Source: Actinoplanes sp. NBC_00393 (GTDB lineage Bacteria > Actinomycetota > Actinomycetes > Mycobacteriales > Micromonosporaceae). From it: 64,000 nucleotides of DNA. This document shows, piece by piece, positions 35,755-49,563 of this stretch (within the stretch, counting starts at the first letter, position 1; the number at the start of each line of letters is the position of its first letter). The stretch is taken from contig NZ_CP107942.1 of assembly GCF_036053395.1 (NCBI RefSeq), positions 11,274,001 through 11,338,000 of the forward strand. Reading direction: 5' to 3'. The notes beneath the pieces were generated by a model. That model saw nothing but the letters and a program-made list of their open reading frames with translations. It had not been told where the DNA came from and ran no database searches. Both the position numbers and the translations under genes were made by a program.

Positions 35755-36055
35755 AGAGATCCGTTTCGTTCTGGAAGCCGCGGCTTCGTCGGGCGAACGG
35801 GATTCGTCGATACACCTTGGACGGTGCCGAGGGGAAGCTATCGACTCCGCTCGGTACAACGCCAGATCACTGACGGCATTCAGGCGGAGCCGACGCCGAT
35901 TCCGGTCCCAACGGTTGAAGGGGGCCCGTCCGTCGGTCGATGGACGCGAGAACCATCGGCCATATTGGACGGCAACGTCGGCTTGCCGACATCGATGGAC
36001 GGCTTTCACGTTTACCCTGTCCCGGTCCGCCGACCGTCCGCCCGAAGGGTGTCCG
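35755..36055. other. Divergent intergenic region of the amino-sugar genes
   Basis: 301 bp without a gene between the dehydrogenase operon and the hexapeptide acetyltransferase. It is less GC-rich than the coding DNA around it. A TACCCT hexamer at 36013-36018 could be the -10 of the plus-strand gene; no convincing minus-strand promoter was found. Two TGGACGG motifs (at about 35956 and 35996) lie on the plus side. Confidence 0.4.
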
Positions 36056-36664
36056 ATGACCGAGCCGAGCCGCGACGGCGTGACCGTCGCCCCGACCGCC
36101 GACGTCGACGACCGGGCCGTGATCGGGACGGGCACCCGGGTCTGGCACCTCGCCCAGATCCGCGAGCAGGCCACCCTCGGCCGCGACTGCAACATCGGCC
36201 GCGGCGCCTACGTCGGCCCCGGTGTCACCCTCGGTGACAACTGCAAGCTGCAGAACCACGCGCTCGTCTACGAACCGGCCCGCCTCGGCAACGGCGTCTT
36301 CGTCGGCCCGGCCGCCGTGCTCACCAACGACGAGTACCCGCGCGCCATCACCCCCGACGGCCGCCTCAAGACCGGCGCCGACTGGACCGCCGTCGGCGTC
36401 ACCATCGGTGAGGGCGCCGCGATCGGCGCGCGGGCCGTCTGTGTCGCCCCGGTCACCGTCGGCCGCTGGGCCCTGGTCGGCTCCGGCGCGGTCGTCACCA
36501 AGGACGTGCCGGACTTCGCCCTGGTCGTCGGCGTCCCGGCCCGCCGGGTCGGCTGGGTCGGCCGGGCCGGCCGGCCGCTCACCCCGAAGGGCGACAACAT
36601 CTGGGTCTGCCCGGAGACCGGCGCCGAATATCACGAGGCTGCCGGCAAGCTCATCGAGAGCTGA
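36056..36664 (+). CDS. Hexapeptide-repeat sugar N-acetyltransferase (WbpD/WlbB-like)
   Basis: 202 residues from ATG 36056 with GAAGGG 6 nt upstream. Left-handed beta-helix throughout: RVWHLAQIREQATLGRDCNI, GRGAYVGPGVTLGDNCKLQN, HALVYEPARLGNGVFVGPAA, VLTNDEYPRAITPDGR, then GVTIGEGAAIGARAVCVAPV and VVGVPARRVGWVG. The WHxxxIRE...QN...VY/E...FVGPxxVxTN order is that of WbpD/WlbB, which acetylate the 3-amino group of UDP-GlcNAc3NA with acetyl-CoA. The C-terminal tail (WVCPETGAEYHEA) is also typical. Divergent from the dehydrogenase operon. Confidence 0.88.
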   Translation: MTEPSRDGVTVAPTADVDDRAVIGTGTRVWHLAQIREQATLGRDCNIGRGAYVGPGVTLGDNCKLQNHALVYEPARLGNGVFVGPAAVLTNDEYPRAITPDGRLKTGADWTAVGVTIGEGAAIGARAVCVAPVTVGRWALVGSGAVVTKDVPDFALVVGVPARRVGWVGRAGRPLTPKGDNIWVCPETGAEYHEAAGKLIES

Positions 36665-36735
36665 CCCCTTCCCGGTACGCCTACGGGGCTGGACAAGAAC
36701 TACACGTACCGCCGAACCACGCGACGCCCCACTCT

Positions 36736-37094
36736 GGTCCCGGCCCCAGCGCGCCCGCCGGGAAACACCACGTGGCCAGCCGCTTCGGCTACGCCGAACC
36801 CCCAACCCCGGCTGACGCTCACTGTTGCCTCAACCGCCGGGAGGCAGCGCTGGGCGTCAGCTGCGTGCTGTCGGCTGACGCTGGCTGTTGCCTCAAGCGC
36901 CGGGAGGCAGCGCTGGGCGTCAGCTGCGTGCTGTCGGCTGACGCTGGCTGTTGCCTCAAGTGCCGGGAGGCAGCAGTGAGCGTCAGCTGCGTGCTGTCGG
37001 CTGACGCTCACTGCTGCTTTAGCGGTGCTGAGGCAGCAGTGGCGGTCAGCTGGACCCGCTGGTGTTTCCCGGCGGCCGCGCTGGGGCCGGGACC
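36736..37094. repeat. 63-bp hairpin repeat array framed by 35-bp inverted repeats (family copy 2)
   Basis: Units of exactly 63 bp begin at 36810, 36873, 36936 and 36999. Each carries two stem-loops: GCGTCAGC...GCTGACGC (12-nt loop) and CACTGTTGCCTC-type / GAGGCAGCAGTG. The array is framed by 36736-36770 and 37060-37094, which are inverted copies identical at 34 of 35 positions. No transposase is present. Same family, unit order and orientation as the array at 7.2-7.6 kb. It fills the 503-bp gap between the acetyltransferase and the small secreted protein. Confidence 0.9.
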
Positions 37095-37167
37095 CGGCTG
37101 GTGATCGCGCGGCTCGGCGGGACGGTCACGATTCGGCGGGGCGGTGATTGCCCGTACCGATGCGGTT

Positions 37168-37683
37168 TCAGGGACCGAGAGTGATCGTGCTGACCGCGAG
37201 TGGGTCGGGGCCGGCCGAAGGCAGATGCAGTTGAAGTTGGTGGCGGCCGGCTGCGGCCGTCGCAGGGATGCGGACGGTGAGGAACAGTTCGGTGACGTCG
37301 GGGACGGTGAAGGCGGCGTATCGGGTCAGCCGGTGTTCGAGCGTTCGGCCGTCGAAACGGATCTCCAGCGGGCCCTGATGGGTGCGCGGCCGGTAGGCGA
37401 ACAGCGGGATCTGCTCGCCGGCGCTGGCGGTGCCCGGCGTGACGAAGCGGAGGCACCCGGCAGCGGCCGGCTGCGCGGCAGCGGGTGGCGCGGCGGCGGC
37501 GGGTTGCGCGGCGGCGGGTGGCACGGCCGCGGCCGCGGCGGGTGGCGCGGCTGAGTGCGTGGCCGGCTGGGCGCTGGCGTCGGCGGCGAAGATCGGCAGG
37601 GCGAGGGCGGCGCCGGCGAGCAGGGCCACCGGGATCCAGCGGGCGGAACGCTGCGGGCGGTTCTCGAGGATGTCCTGACTCAT
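37168..37683 (-). CDS. Small secreted protein, function unknown
   Basis: 171 residues from ATG 37683 with AAGGAGA upstream. N-terminal signal peptide (WIPVALLAGAALALPIFA, cut near ADASA), an Ala/Pro-rich linker (about 40-75), then a compact beta-rich domain of 95 residues (CLRFVTPGTASAGEQIPLFA, LFLTVRIPATAAAGRHQLQL) that resembles an Ig-like fold. It is divergent from the SARP-STAND-WD40 regulator; the two starts are 135 bp apart. It could be a regulated target or a partner. I recognise no family. Confidence 0.7.
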   Translation of the reverse strand: MSQDILENRPQRSARWIPVALLAGAALALPIFAADASAQPATHSAAPPAAAAAVPPAAAQPAAAAPPAAAQPAAAGCLRFVTPGTASAGEQIPLFAYRPRTHQGPLEIRFDGRTLEHRLTRYAAFTVPDVTELFLTVRIPATAAAGRHQLQLHLPSAGPDPLAVSTITLGP

Positions 37684-37818
37684 CGTGATCTCTCCTTGGG
37701 TTGATGCGGCCTGACCACCTCGTTGTCACCCGATGCGGTGCCGGGGCGGTACCGGACGGGTATCAGCCCGGTATCAGCGCCGTTGACACCTGGGCTGAGC
37801 AGGGTGGACAGTCCGGAT

Positions 37819-40800
37819 GTGGGTATCGGCGTTCTGGGCCCACTGACCATCGACGGCGCCGGGCCGGACAGCCGGATCGGGCCGCGCGACCGGATGGTGC
37901 TGGCAGCCCTGGTCACCGTCGGTAGCGAGGCGCTGCGGCTGGAGCGGCTCGCCGAGGCGGTGTGGGGTGAGCATCCGCCGGTCTCATGGCGCAAGGTGCT
38001 GCACGGCTGCGTGGCCCGGCTGCGGCGCGCGCTCGGGACGGCGGCGATCGCGACCGTGCCGGACGGCTACCGGCTGGCAGCCCCGGCGAGTGAGATCGAC
38101 GCCCGCTGTTTCGAGCAGCTGCTCGGGCGCGCCCGCGAGCAGCTCGCGCTGGACGCCGCCGATCGTGCGCTGTTCCTGGCCGGCGAGGCGCTGGCGCTGT
38201 GGCGCGGGCCGGCACTGCCGGAGCTGGAGGCCTGGGAGCCGGGCCGGGTCGAGGCGGGCCGCCTGGAGGAGTTGCGCCGCGACGCCGAGGAGCTGCGGGT
38301 GGAGGCAGCGGTGCGGGCCGGCCGGCAGGGCGAGGTGCTGGCCGACGCGCAGGCGCAGGTGGTGGCGGCGCCGCTGCGGGAGCGGCGGTGGGTGCTGTTG
38401 GCACAGGCCCAGTACGGTGCGGGCCGGCAGGGTGAGGCGCTGGCGAGTCTGCGCCGGGCCCGGCAGGTGCTGACCGCCGAGCTCGGGCTGGATCCCGGGC
38501 CGGAGCTGGCCGGGGTGGAGCGGGCGATCCTGCGCCAGGAGCTGCGCGCGCCGGCGCAGCGTCCGCCGCAGGAGTCCGCGGCCTGCCCCTATCTGGGGCT
38601 GATCCCTTATGACGTGGATGACGCGGAGACGTTCTTCGGCCGCGACGACGACACGGCGCAGGGCCTGCGCCGGCTGGCCACCGCCGGGGTGCTGGTCGTG
38701 GTCGGCGCTTCCGGCAGCGGCAAGTCGTCGCTGGTCCGGGCCGGGGTGGCGGCGGCGCTGCGGGCGCAGGGCCGGCCGGTGACCGTGGTGCATCCGGGGC
38801 CGCATCCGATGCGGTCGCTGAGCGTGCTGCCGGAGTCCGGCCCGGCGCCGGCGCTGGTGGTCGATCAGTGCGAGGAGGTGCTGACGCTCTGCACCGACCT
38901 GGCCGAGCAGGCCGAGTTCATCACCGCCCTGGCCGGGTATCCGGTGCGGGCGCCGCTGGTCGTGGCGTTGCGCGCGGACCGCCTGGGCGAGATCTGCGAG
39001 CATCCCGGCTTCGCCCGCCTGGTCGAGAACGGGCTGTACCTGCTCAGCTCGATGCGCGAGGCCAAGGTCCGCACGGCCATCGAGGGCCCGGCCCGGCAGA
39101 CCGGCCTGCTGCTCGAACCCGGGCTGGTGGATCTGCTGCTGCGCGACGTGGACTGCGAGCCCGGCCCGCTGCCGCTGCTGTCGCATGCGCTGCGCCAGAC
39201 CTGGCGGCGCCGGGAGGGCCGCACCCTGACGGTGGCCGGCTACCGGGCCACCGGCGGCATCCGCGGCGCGGTCGCCAACACCGCGGAGGATCTGTACGAA
39301 CGGACCCCGGTCGAGTTCCGCCCGCTGCTGCGCGATCTGCTGCTGCGCCTGGTCGCGGTCACACCGGAGGGCGAGGCGAACCGGGGCCGGATCCCGCGCC
39401 GGCTGATCGCCACCGGCCCAGCCCAGGAGCAGCTGCTCGAACGCCTGGTCGCGGCCCGGCTGGTCACCGCCGGCGAGGACACCGTGGCGCTCGCGCACGA
39501 GGCGCTGACCCGGGTGTGGCCGCGGATGCGCGCCTGGCTGGACGAGGACGCCGAGGGCCAGCGGATCCGCCGGCATCTGAGCTTCGCCGCCGACGCGTGG
39601 GAGGCGATGGACCGGCCGGACAGCGAGCTGTACCGGGGCGCGCGGCTGGCCCGGGCCGCGGAGTGGCGCGATCGCAGCACGCCGTCGCTGAGCACGGCCG
39701 AGGACGCCTTCCTGACCGCGTCGCGCCGGCTGGCCGACACGGAGCGGGCCTTGGCGGCCCGCACCAACCGCCGGTTGCGCACGCTGCTGTCGGTCGCGGT
39801 GGTGCTGTTGGTCGCCGCGGCAGGGGCGGGGGCGTACGCGCTGCGCCAGGCCGACCGCGCCGGCGCCGCCGCGTTGTCGGCCGAGGCACGCCGGATCAGC
39901 GCGTACGCGCAGACCACCGCCGAGGCCGACCAGTCGTTGCTGCTGGCCGCGGGCGCGATCGTCATGGACGACACGACGACCACCCGGGCCGGGCTGCTCG
40001 CCGCGCTCGGCCGCAACCCGGAGCTCATCGGTGTTCTGCGCGGTCCGGAGCGGATGGCCGTCCAGCTCGAGGTCAGCGAGGACGGCGAGGCGCTGATCGT
40101 GCTCAACGGGACCCGGGTGGGACGGTTCGACACGCGTACGCACACGGGTTCCTGGCGGCCGCCCGCGGTCGCCGCCGCCGACTCGCCCACCGTCGGGACG
40201 ATCCGGCCGGACGGCCGGCAGACCGCGATCCCGTACGGGCCGAATGAGGACCCCGGCGTCCGGCTGACCGGCACCGGGGGAGAGGGCACCTGGCTGATCA
40301 CCCCGCTGAAGCTGGCCTTCGACTCGGTGGCGCGGTCGCTGGCCTACACCGAGGACAGCCGGGTGATCGCCGTGGGCTACCGGCGCGACCAGCACGAGAA
40401 CACCGAGATCCGGATGTGGCCGGTCGGCGCGATCGAGCAGCCGCCGGCGGTGGTCCTCGGGCCGTGGGTCGTCGACGCCTTCCGGTTCAGCCCGGACGGC
40501 CGCCGGATCTGGGCCGCCGGGGACGGCCGGCTCACGGTCCTGGACGTGGGCACCGGGCGGACCGTCCGGTCGCTCCCGGTGGCCGGCCTCGCCTTCGACC
40601 TGAGCCGGGACGGCCGTCTGCTCGCCACCGGCGCGGTCCGTGGTGGTCCCGAGGTGGTGCTGGCCGACGCCGCCTCCGGACGGGAGCGGGCGCGGCTGCG
40701 TGGCGGCGGCACCGGTCAGGTCCAGCAGGTCCGGTTCTCCCCGGACGGCCGGTTGGTCGCCGCGGCGGTCGCCGACAACACGACCACGGTGTGGGAGACG

Positions 40801-41982
40801 GGCACCGGCCGGATCGTCGAGGTGCTGCGCGGGCATGCCGACGCCGTGGTGGACATCGAGTTCGGTCATGACGGCGCGACGCTGTACACCGGTGACCGGG
40901 ACGGCACGACGCTGGTGTGGGATCTGCGCGGCGACCGGCGGTTCGTGGCGCGCCGGGTCCTGGCCGGGCCTGGGCCTGCCACGGCCACCGACGTCGCCGT
41001 CTCTCCCGACGGCGGGACCGCGGCGTTCAGCACCGCACGACCCGGCCCGGGCGGCCGCCACCACCTCAGCCGGCTGCGGATCGTCGACCTGAGCAGCGGC
41101 CGGCTCCGGGCGGAGTTCGAGATCGGCGAGGTCCGGCATCCGGGTATCGCGTGGCGCCCGGACGGCGCCCGGCTGGCCACCACCAGCGAGGACGGCTTCG
41201 TGCGGGTCTGGGAGGCGGGCACCGGCCGGCTGGTGGCCGGGCGGCAGCTGAACTTCCGGCCGGTGAACGGCCTGGTCTACTCCGGTGACGGGAACCGGCT
41301 GATCCTCATCGACGACCGGGTCCTGCAGCTCGACGCCGCCACGCTGCAGCCGGGCGGCGAGCTGCTGCGGCTGCCGGGCGACGTGGCGTGGCGGCCGGCG
41401 ATCAGCCCGGACGGCGGTACGGTCGTCGCCTTCGACGTCCCGCCCGGGGAGACGGTGCCGCCCGAGGCGGGGCGCGCGGTGGCGTACGTCGACCTGCGCC
41501 GCAACCGGGCCTATGACCTGCAGGTCGGAGTGGTCGGGGTGGCCGCCGCCTTCTCCCCGGACGGCCGCCGTCTCGCCGTCGGTGGCTACACCGGTGACGT
41601 GGTGGTGCTCGACGCCGCGACCCGCGCCGCCGTGCGGCCGCCGGTCGTGGGGCACACCGGCGCCGCCGGGCCGCTCGCCTACTCGGCGGACGGCAGGACC
41701 GTGGTGGCGGGCGGTCCCGACGGGCGGGTCTCGGTGTGGGACGGGCGGACCGGCGAGCCGCTGGGTGTGGTCGCGCCGGCGACGGCGGGAGTTCGGACAT
41801 ATCCGGTGTTCCTCCCGGACGGGCACACCGTGCTCGTCGTGACGTCGGAGGGCGCGGTGCACACCTGGGACACCCGGCCGGCCGAGTGGATCGCCTACGC
41901 CTGCCGGGTCGCCGGCCGGGACCTGACCGCCGCCGAGCGGACCGAGGCGGCCGGCGAGCACCCACCGGCCTCGGCTTGTTGA
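37819..41982 (+). CDS. SARP-type regulator fused to STAND NTPase and WD40 repeats
   Basis: 1387 residues from GTG 37819; GTG 37804 is possible, but the family N-terminus (IGVLGPLTIDG) fits this start. Order: OmpR-like winged helix (1-92), BTAD (100-245, RRARQVLTAELGLDPGPEL), STAND NTPase (from 255, CPYLGLIPYDVDDAETFFGR) with Walker A GASGSGKSS (296-304) and Walker B-like LVVDQCEE (about 345-352), a membrane helix (649-670, LLSVAVVLLVAAAGAGAYA), then WD40-like repeats to the end (FSPDGRRIWAAGDG, FSPDGRLVAAAVADNTTTVW, YSADGRTVVAGGPDGRVSVW). STAND proteins switch on ATP binding after ligand sensing. The helix would put the WD40 part outside and the DNA-binding part inside, so it looks like a one-protein sensor-regulator. 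Confidence 0.85.
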   Translation: MGIGVLGPLTIDGAGPDSRIGPRDRMVLAALVTVGSEALRLERLAEAVWGEHPPVSWRKVLHGCVARLRRALGTAAIATVPDGYRLAAPASEIDARCFEQLLGRAREQLALDAADRALFLAGEALALWRGPALPELEAWEPGRVEAGRLEELRRDAEELRVEAAVRAGRQGEVLADAQAQVVAAPLRERRWVLLAQAQYGAGRQGEALASLRRARQVLTAELGLDPGPELAGVERAILRQELRAPAQRPPQESAACPYLGLIPYDVDDAETFFGRDDDTAQGLRRLATAGVLVVVGASGSGKSSLVRAGVAAALRAQGRPVTVVHPGPHPMRSLSVLPESGPAPALVVDQCEEVLTLCTDLAEQAEFITALAGYPVRAPLVVALRADRLGEICEHPGFARLVENGLYLLSSMREAKVRTAIEGPARQTGLLLEPGLVDLLLRDVDCEPGPLPLLSHALRQTWRRREGRTLTVAGYRATGGIRGAVANTAEDLYERTPVEFRPLLRDLLLRLVAVTPEGEANRGRIPRRLIATGPAQEQLLERLVAARLVTAGEDTVALAHEALTRVWPRMRAWLDEDAEGQRIRRHLSFAADAWEAMDRPDSELYRGARLARAAEWRDRSTPSLSTAEDAFLTASRRLADTERALAARTNRRLRTLLSVAVVLLVAAAGAGAYALRQADRAGAAALSAEARRISAYAQTTAEADQSLLLAAGAIVMDDTTTTRAGLLAALGRNPELIGVLRGPERMAVQLEVSEDGEALIVLNGTRVGRFDTRTHTGSWRPPAVAAADSPTVGTIRPDGRQTAIPYGPNEDPGVRLTGTGGEGTWLITPLKLAFDSVARSLAYTEDSRVIAVGYRRDQHENTEIRMWPVGAIEQPPAVVLGPWVVDAFRFSPDGRRIWAAGDGRLTVLDVGTGRTVRSLPVAGLAFDLSRDGRLLATGAVRGGPEVVLADAASGRERARLRGGGTGQVQQVRFSPDGRLVAAAVADNTTTVWETGTGRIVEVLRGHADAVVDIEFGHDGATLYTGDRDGTTLVWDLRGDRRFVARRVLAGPGPATATDVAVSPDGGTAAFSTARPGPGGRHHLSRLRIVDLSSGRLRAEFEIGEVRHPGIAWRPDGARLATTSEDGFVRVWEAGTGRLVAGRQLNFRPVNGLVYSGDGNRLILIDDRVLQLDAATLQPGGELLRLPGDVAWRPAISPDGGTVVAFDVPPGETVPPEAGRAVAYVDLRRNRAYDLQVGVVGVAAAFSPDGRRLAVGGYTGDVVVLDAATRAAVRPPVVGHTGAAGPLAYSADGRTVVAGGPDGRVSVWDGRTGEPLGVVAPATAGVRTYPVFLPDGHTVLVVTSEGAVHTWDTRPAEWIAYACRVAGRDLTAAERTEAAGEHPPASAC

Positions 41983-42137
41983 CTCGTGAGTAACCCTCAA
42001 TCTGCCTGGCCCTGCGTGAACGGGCTGGTCACCGCGCTGTCGGGCAATCGGCATCCACTACAGTCGGATCGGTTGTCGTCCGCTCAGGGATGCGCTGGCC
42101 GACCTGGTGTTCCTGGGATGAGGAAGGGCTCGATTCG

Positions 42138-47585
<5,448 letters not shown>

Positions 47586-47593
47586 CGGCTTTC

Positions 47594-47625
47594 ACCGGCG
47601 GGTCAGCTGCGGCTGACCCGCCGGT
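47594..47625. terminator. Bidirectional terminator
   Basis: Perfect 14-bp stem ACCGGCGGGTCAGC / GCTGACCCGCCGGT with a 4-nt loop, 8 nt after the carboxylase stop; its right end touches the stop codon of the opposite gene. Confidence 0.85.
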
Positions 47626-47981
47626 CAGTCCAGTTCGATCTCGACCAGCGGGCTGCCGTCGATCCAGCTCTGCAGGCTGCCCGCCCAGCTCAGCCCCGGC
47701 ACGATCGCGCCGAACACCCGCACCCGCTCGTCCGGGTCGGTGACCGGCCGGGCGCGCACCCGAAGGTCGTGACCGGTCAGGTGCAGGGTGAACTCGGGGT
47801 GCGCGAGCAGGTTGGCGTACCAGTCCCGCGAGCCCGGGCTGCCGGTCAGCCAGTAACGGCCGGCCGCCAGATACCGCCAGGTCTCGATCCGGCGTGGCTG
47901 CCCGCTGCGCCGCCCGATCGTGGTGATCTCCACGGTCATCTGCTGGTCGAGCGCCGCGCGTACCTCGTCTGTCGCCACCAT
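47625..47981 (-). CDS. Nitroreductase/F420-type (Ddn-family) protein
   Basis: 118 residues from ATG 47981 with AGGATGGG just upstream; the frame extends to 48131 but overlaps the divergent methyltransferase promoter. The family core is clear: VEITTIGRRSGQPRRIETWRY (in part), LTGSPGSRDWYANLLAHPEF and a split-barrel beta-rich C-terminus. Deazaflavin-dependent nitroreductases of this size use reduced F420 to reduce quinones or nitro compounds, some only bind the cofactor. Substrate unknown. Confidence 0.82.
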   Translation of the reverse strand: MVATDEVRAALDQQMTVEITTIGRRSGQPRRIETWRYLAAGRYWLTGSPGSRDWYANLLAHPEFTLHLTGHDLRVRARPVTDPDERVRVFGAIVPGLSWAGSLQSWIDGSPLVEIELD

Positions 47982-48028
47982 GCGCCCATCCTGCAACCTC
48001 AACCGCGCTTCACGTCCAGCCCGCCGCG

Positions 48029-48034
48029 TAGGGT
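48029..48034 (+). promoter_or_regulatory. -10 box, probably leaderless transcript
   Basis: TAGGGT, then 8 nt (GTGTGCGC) and the ATG of the methyltransferase; no ribosome site fits between. Confidence 0.5.
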
Positions 48035-48042
48035 GTGTGCGC

Positions 48043-48666
48043 ATGTACTGGGAGACGGTCGGCGCGACGAAAACGTTCACCCACCCCGTCAATACAGCCT
48101 GGCTGGACGGGGTCAGCCGGAGCGCGCGCATCCTCGACTACGGCTGCGGCTACGGCCGCAGTGTGCGGGAACTCCGCGACCTGGGCTTCAGCGAGGTGTC
48201 CGGCGTGGACATCTCGGCCGCACTGATCGCCCGTGGCCGTCAGACCTGGCCCGACCTGGACCTCGCCGTCCTGACCGCACCGCCGGCCCTGCCGCACAGG
48301 GCGGCCAGTGTCGACGTCGCCCTGCTGTTGGCGGTGCTCACCTGCATCCCCGACGACGAGGCCCAGCAGGCGCTCGTCGCCGAACTGGATCGCGTCCTGG
48401 CGCCGGGCGGCCTGATCCACGTCAGCGATCTCGTGCTGCAGCCGGACGAACGCCATCGACAGCGCTACGCCGCGCACGCCCGGTCGCACGCCGCCCCCTA
48501 CGGCGTCTTCACGACCGATGACGGCGCGGTCTGCCGCCATCACGACCCCGGCCACCTGCGCGAACTCTTCGCGGCCTTCGAGCTGGTCAGCGAACGGCAC
48601 GTCGACGTGGCCACGATGAACGGACGCCGGGCCTCGGCCCGGCAGCTTCTGGTCCGCAAGGCATAG
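48043..48666 (+). CDS. Class I SAM-dependent methyltransferase
   Basis: 207 residues from ATG 48043. Motif I RILDYGCGYGRSVRELRDLG, acidic motif II VSGVDISAALIARG, and VALLLAVLTCIPDDEAQQALV followed by LAPGGLIHVSDLV (motif III/IV). These are the methyltransf_11/25-type blocks of small-molecule methyltransferases. It lacks a substrate-specific domain, so the acceptor is unknown. The 62-bp region to the divergent nitroreductase start must contain both promoters. Downstream (48667-48794) there is no gene, only a short direct repeat GATCCGAAGCC. Confidence 0.87.
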   Translation: MYWETVGATKTFTHPVNTAWLDGVSRSARILDYGCGYGRSVRELRDLGFSEVSGVDISAALIARGRQTWPDLDLAVLTAPPALPHRAASVDVALLLAVLTCIPDDEAQQALVAELDRVLAPGGLIHVSDLVLQPDERHRQRYAAHARSHAAPYGVFTTDDGAVCRHHDPGHLRELFAAFELVSERHVDVATMNGRRASARQLLVRKA

Positions 48667-48794
48667 CGTCCGCCCGCCGCGCGTGACTCACGGCTGATCC
48701 GAAGCCGATCCGAAGCCGGGACGAACCAGGTCGACAACGTGCCTACTGGATTGCGCAGCGTTGCTCATCGAAGCCTCGGTGCAGGTTGATCGAA

Positions 48795-49439
48795 TCAATA
48801 TCGAGTTCGCCATTGCTGGTGATTGTTGTTCCACCTGCATGTGTTGACCCGCACGACGGTGCCGTCGGTGGTTTCTCCGTCGGAGGGAAGTTCCAAACAG
48901 TTCCCATCGTCGCCGTACTGCAGTTGCCAGTAGTGCAGACGTTTGCCGACGTCGGTGGTCCGATGCTTATAGTGCCAGGACGAAGCGCTGTCGCAAGAAA
49001 TCTGAACCACGATCAGATCGCGCCGTGCGGCAAGACAGAGGTCGCTGTGCTGAAATGAGAGCTTGACCCCACCCCGTTGTTCAGCCTCGCTCGCCACGAA
49101 CATTTGATGAGGTTTGTCGATGCAGGTGAACTGGCTCACCGGCACTCCTGCGTTGACCTCCTCCGCGGATATCTCCAAGCATTTTCCGGATTGAGCGCTG
49201 GCGATTTCGCCGATGGCGCCGACGGGGAAAGCCGGTTTGTCGTACCCACTTCCCAATGTCGGAACCGAAGTAGGTGTGCCGGCCGGATCCCTCGACGGAG
49301 ACACTTTTCCCGGATTGTTGATCGCATAGCTGGCCGCCGCGGTGACCAAGGCGGCTGTGACAACGCCGCACGCACTGATAACCGCAACTTTGACGGCGGT
49401 GGAGTGCGCCGGATCTCTGCCTTCATTGCGCGTCGGCAT
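48795..49439 (-). CDS. Membrane-anchored ricin-type lectin-like protein in lower-GC DNA
   Basis: 214 residues from ATG 49439 (GGAT 3-6 nt upstream); ATG 49454 would add five residues. One N-terminal helix (VAVISACGVVTAALVTAAAS) is followed by a Pro/Ser linker and a ricin-B-like region of 140 residues: GKCLEISAEEVNAGVPVSQF, QMFVASEAEQRGG, SDLCLAARRDLIVVQISC, GNCLELPSDGETTDGTVVRV, NHQQWRTRY (a final QxW). It probably faces the outside and binds sugars. The coding and flanking DNA (48.7-49.5 kb) is visibly richer in A/T than its neighbours, which hints at recent acquisition. Confidence 0.72.
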   Translation of the reverse strand: MPTRNEGRDPAHSTAVKVAVISACGVVTAALVTAAASYAINNPGKVSPSRDPAGTPTSVPTLGSGYDKPAFPVGAIGEIASAQSGKCLEISAEEVNAGVPVSQFTCIDKPHQMFVASEAEQRGGVKLSFQHSDLCLAARRDLIVVQISCDSASSWHYKHRTTDVGKRLHYWQLQYGDDGNCLELPSDGETTDGTVVRVNTCRWNNNHQQWRTRY

Positions 49440-49563
49440 GTATCCATTATGCATGCAGAAGCAAGCACGGATCACCGGGCGATAATGATCAGAATTCACA
49501 TTCGGTCACGGTCGGAGATATCAATTCTCAGATGCGGACCCGCGCGTTCAGCGCACCCCATGA

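Noticed and set aside
36700..37011. Repeat protein with 21-residue units
   Set aside because: It is a translation of the 63-bp intergenic array; units are open because 63 is a multiple of three. No ribosome site or signal.
37984..42054. Open frame of 1356 codons opposite the SARP-STAND-WD40 gene
   Set aside because: Shadow frame; low-complexity Arg/Gln/His-rich product.
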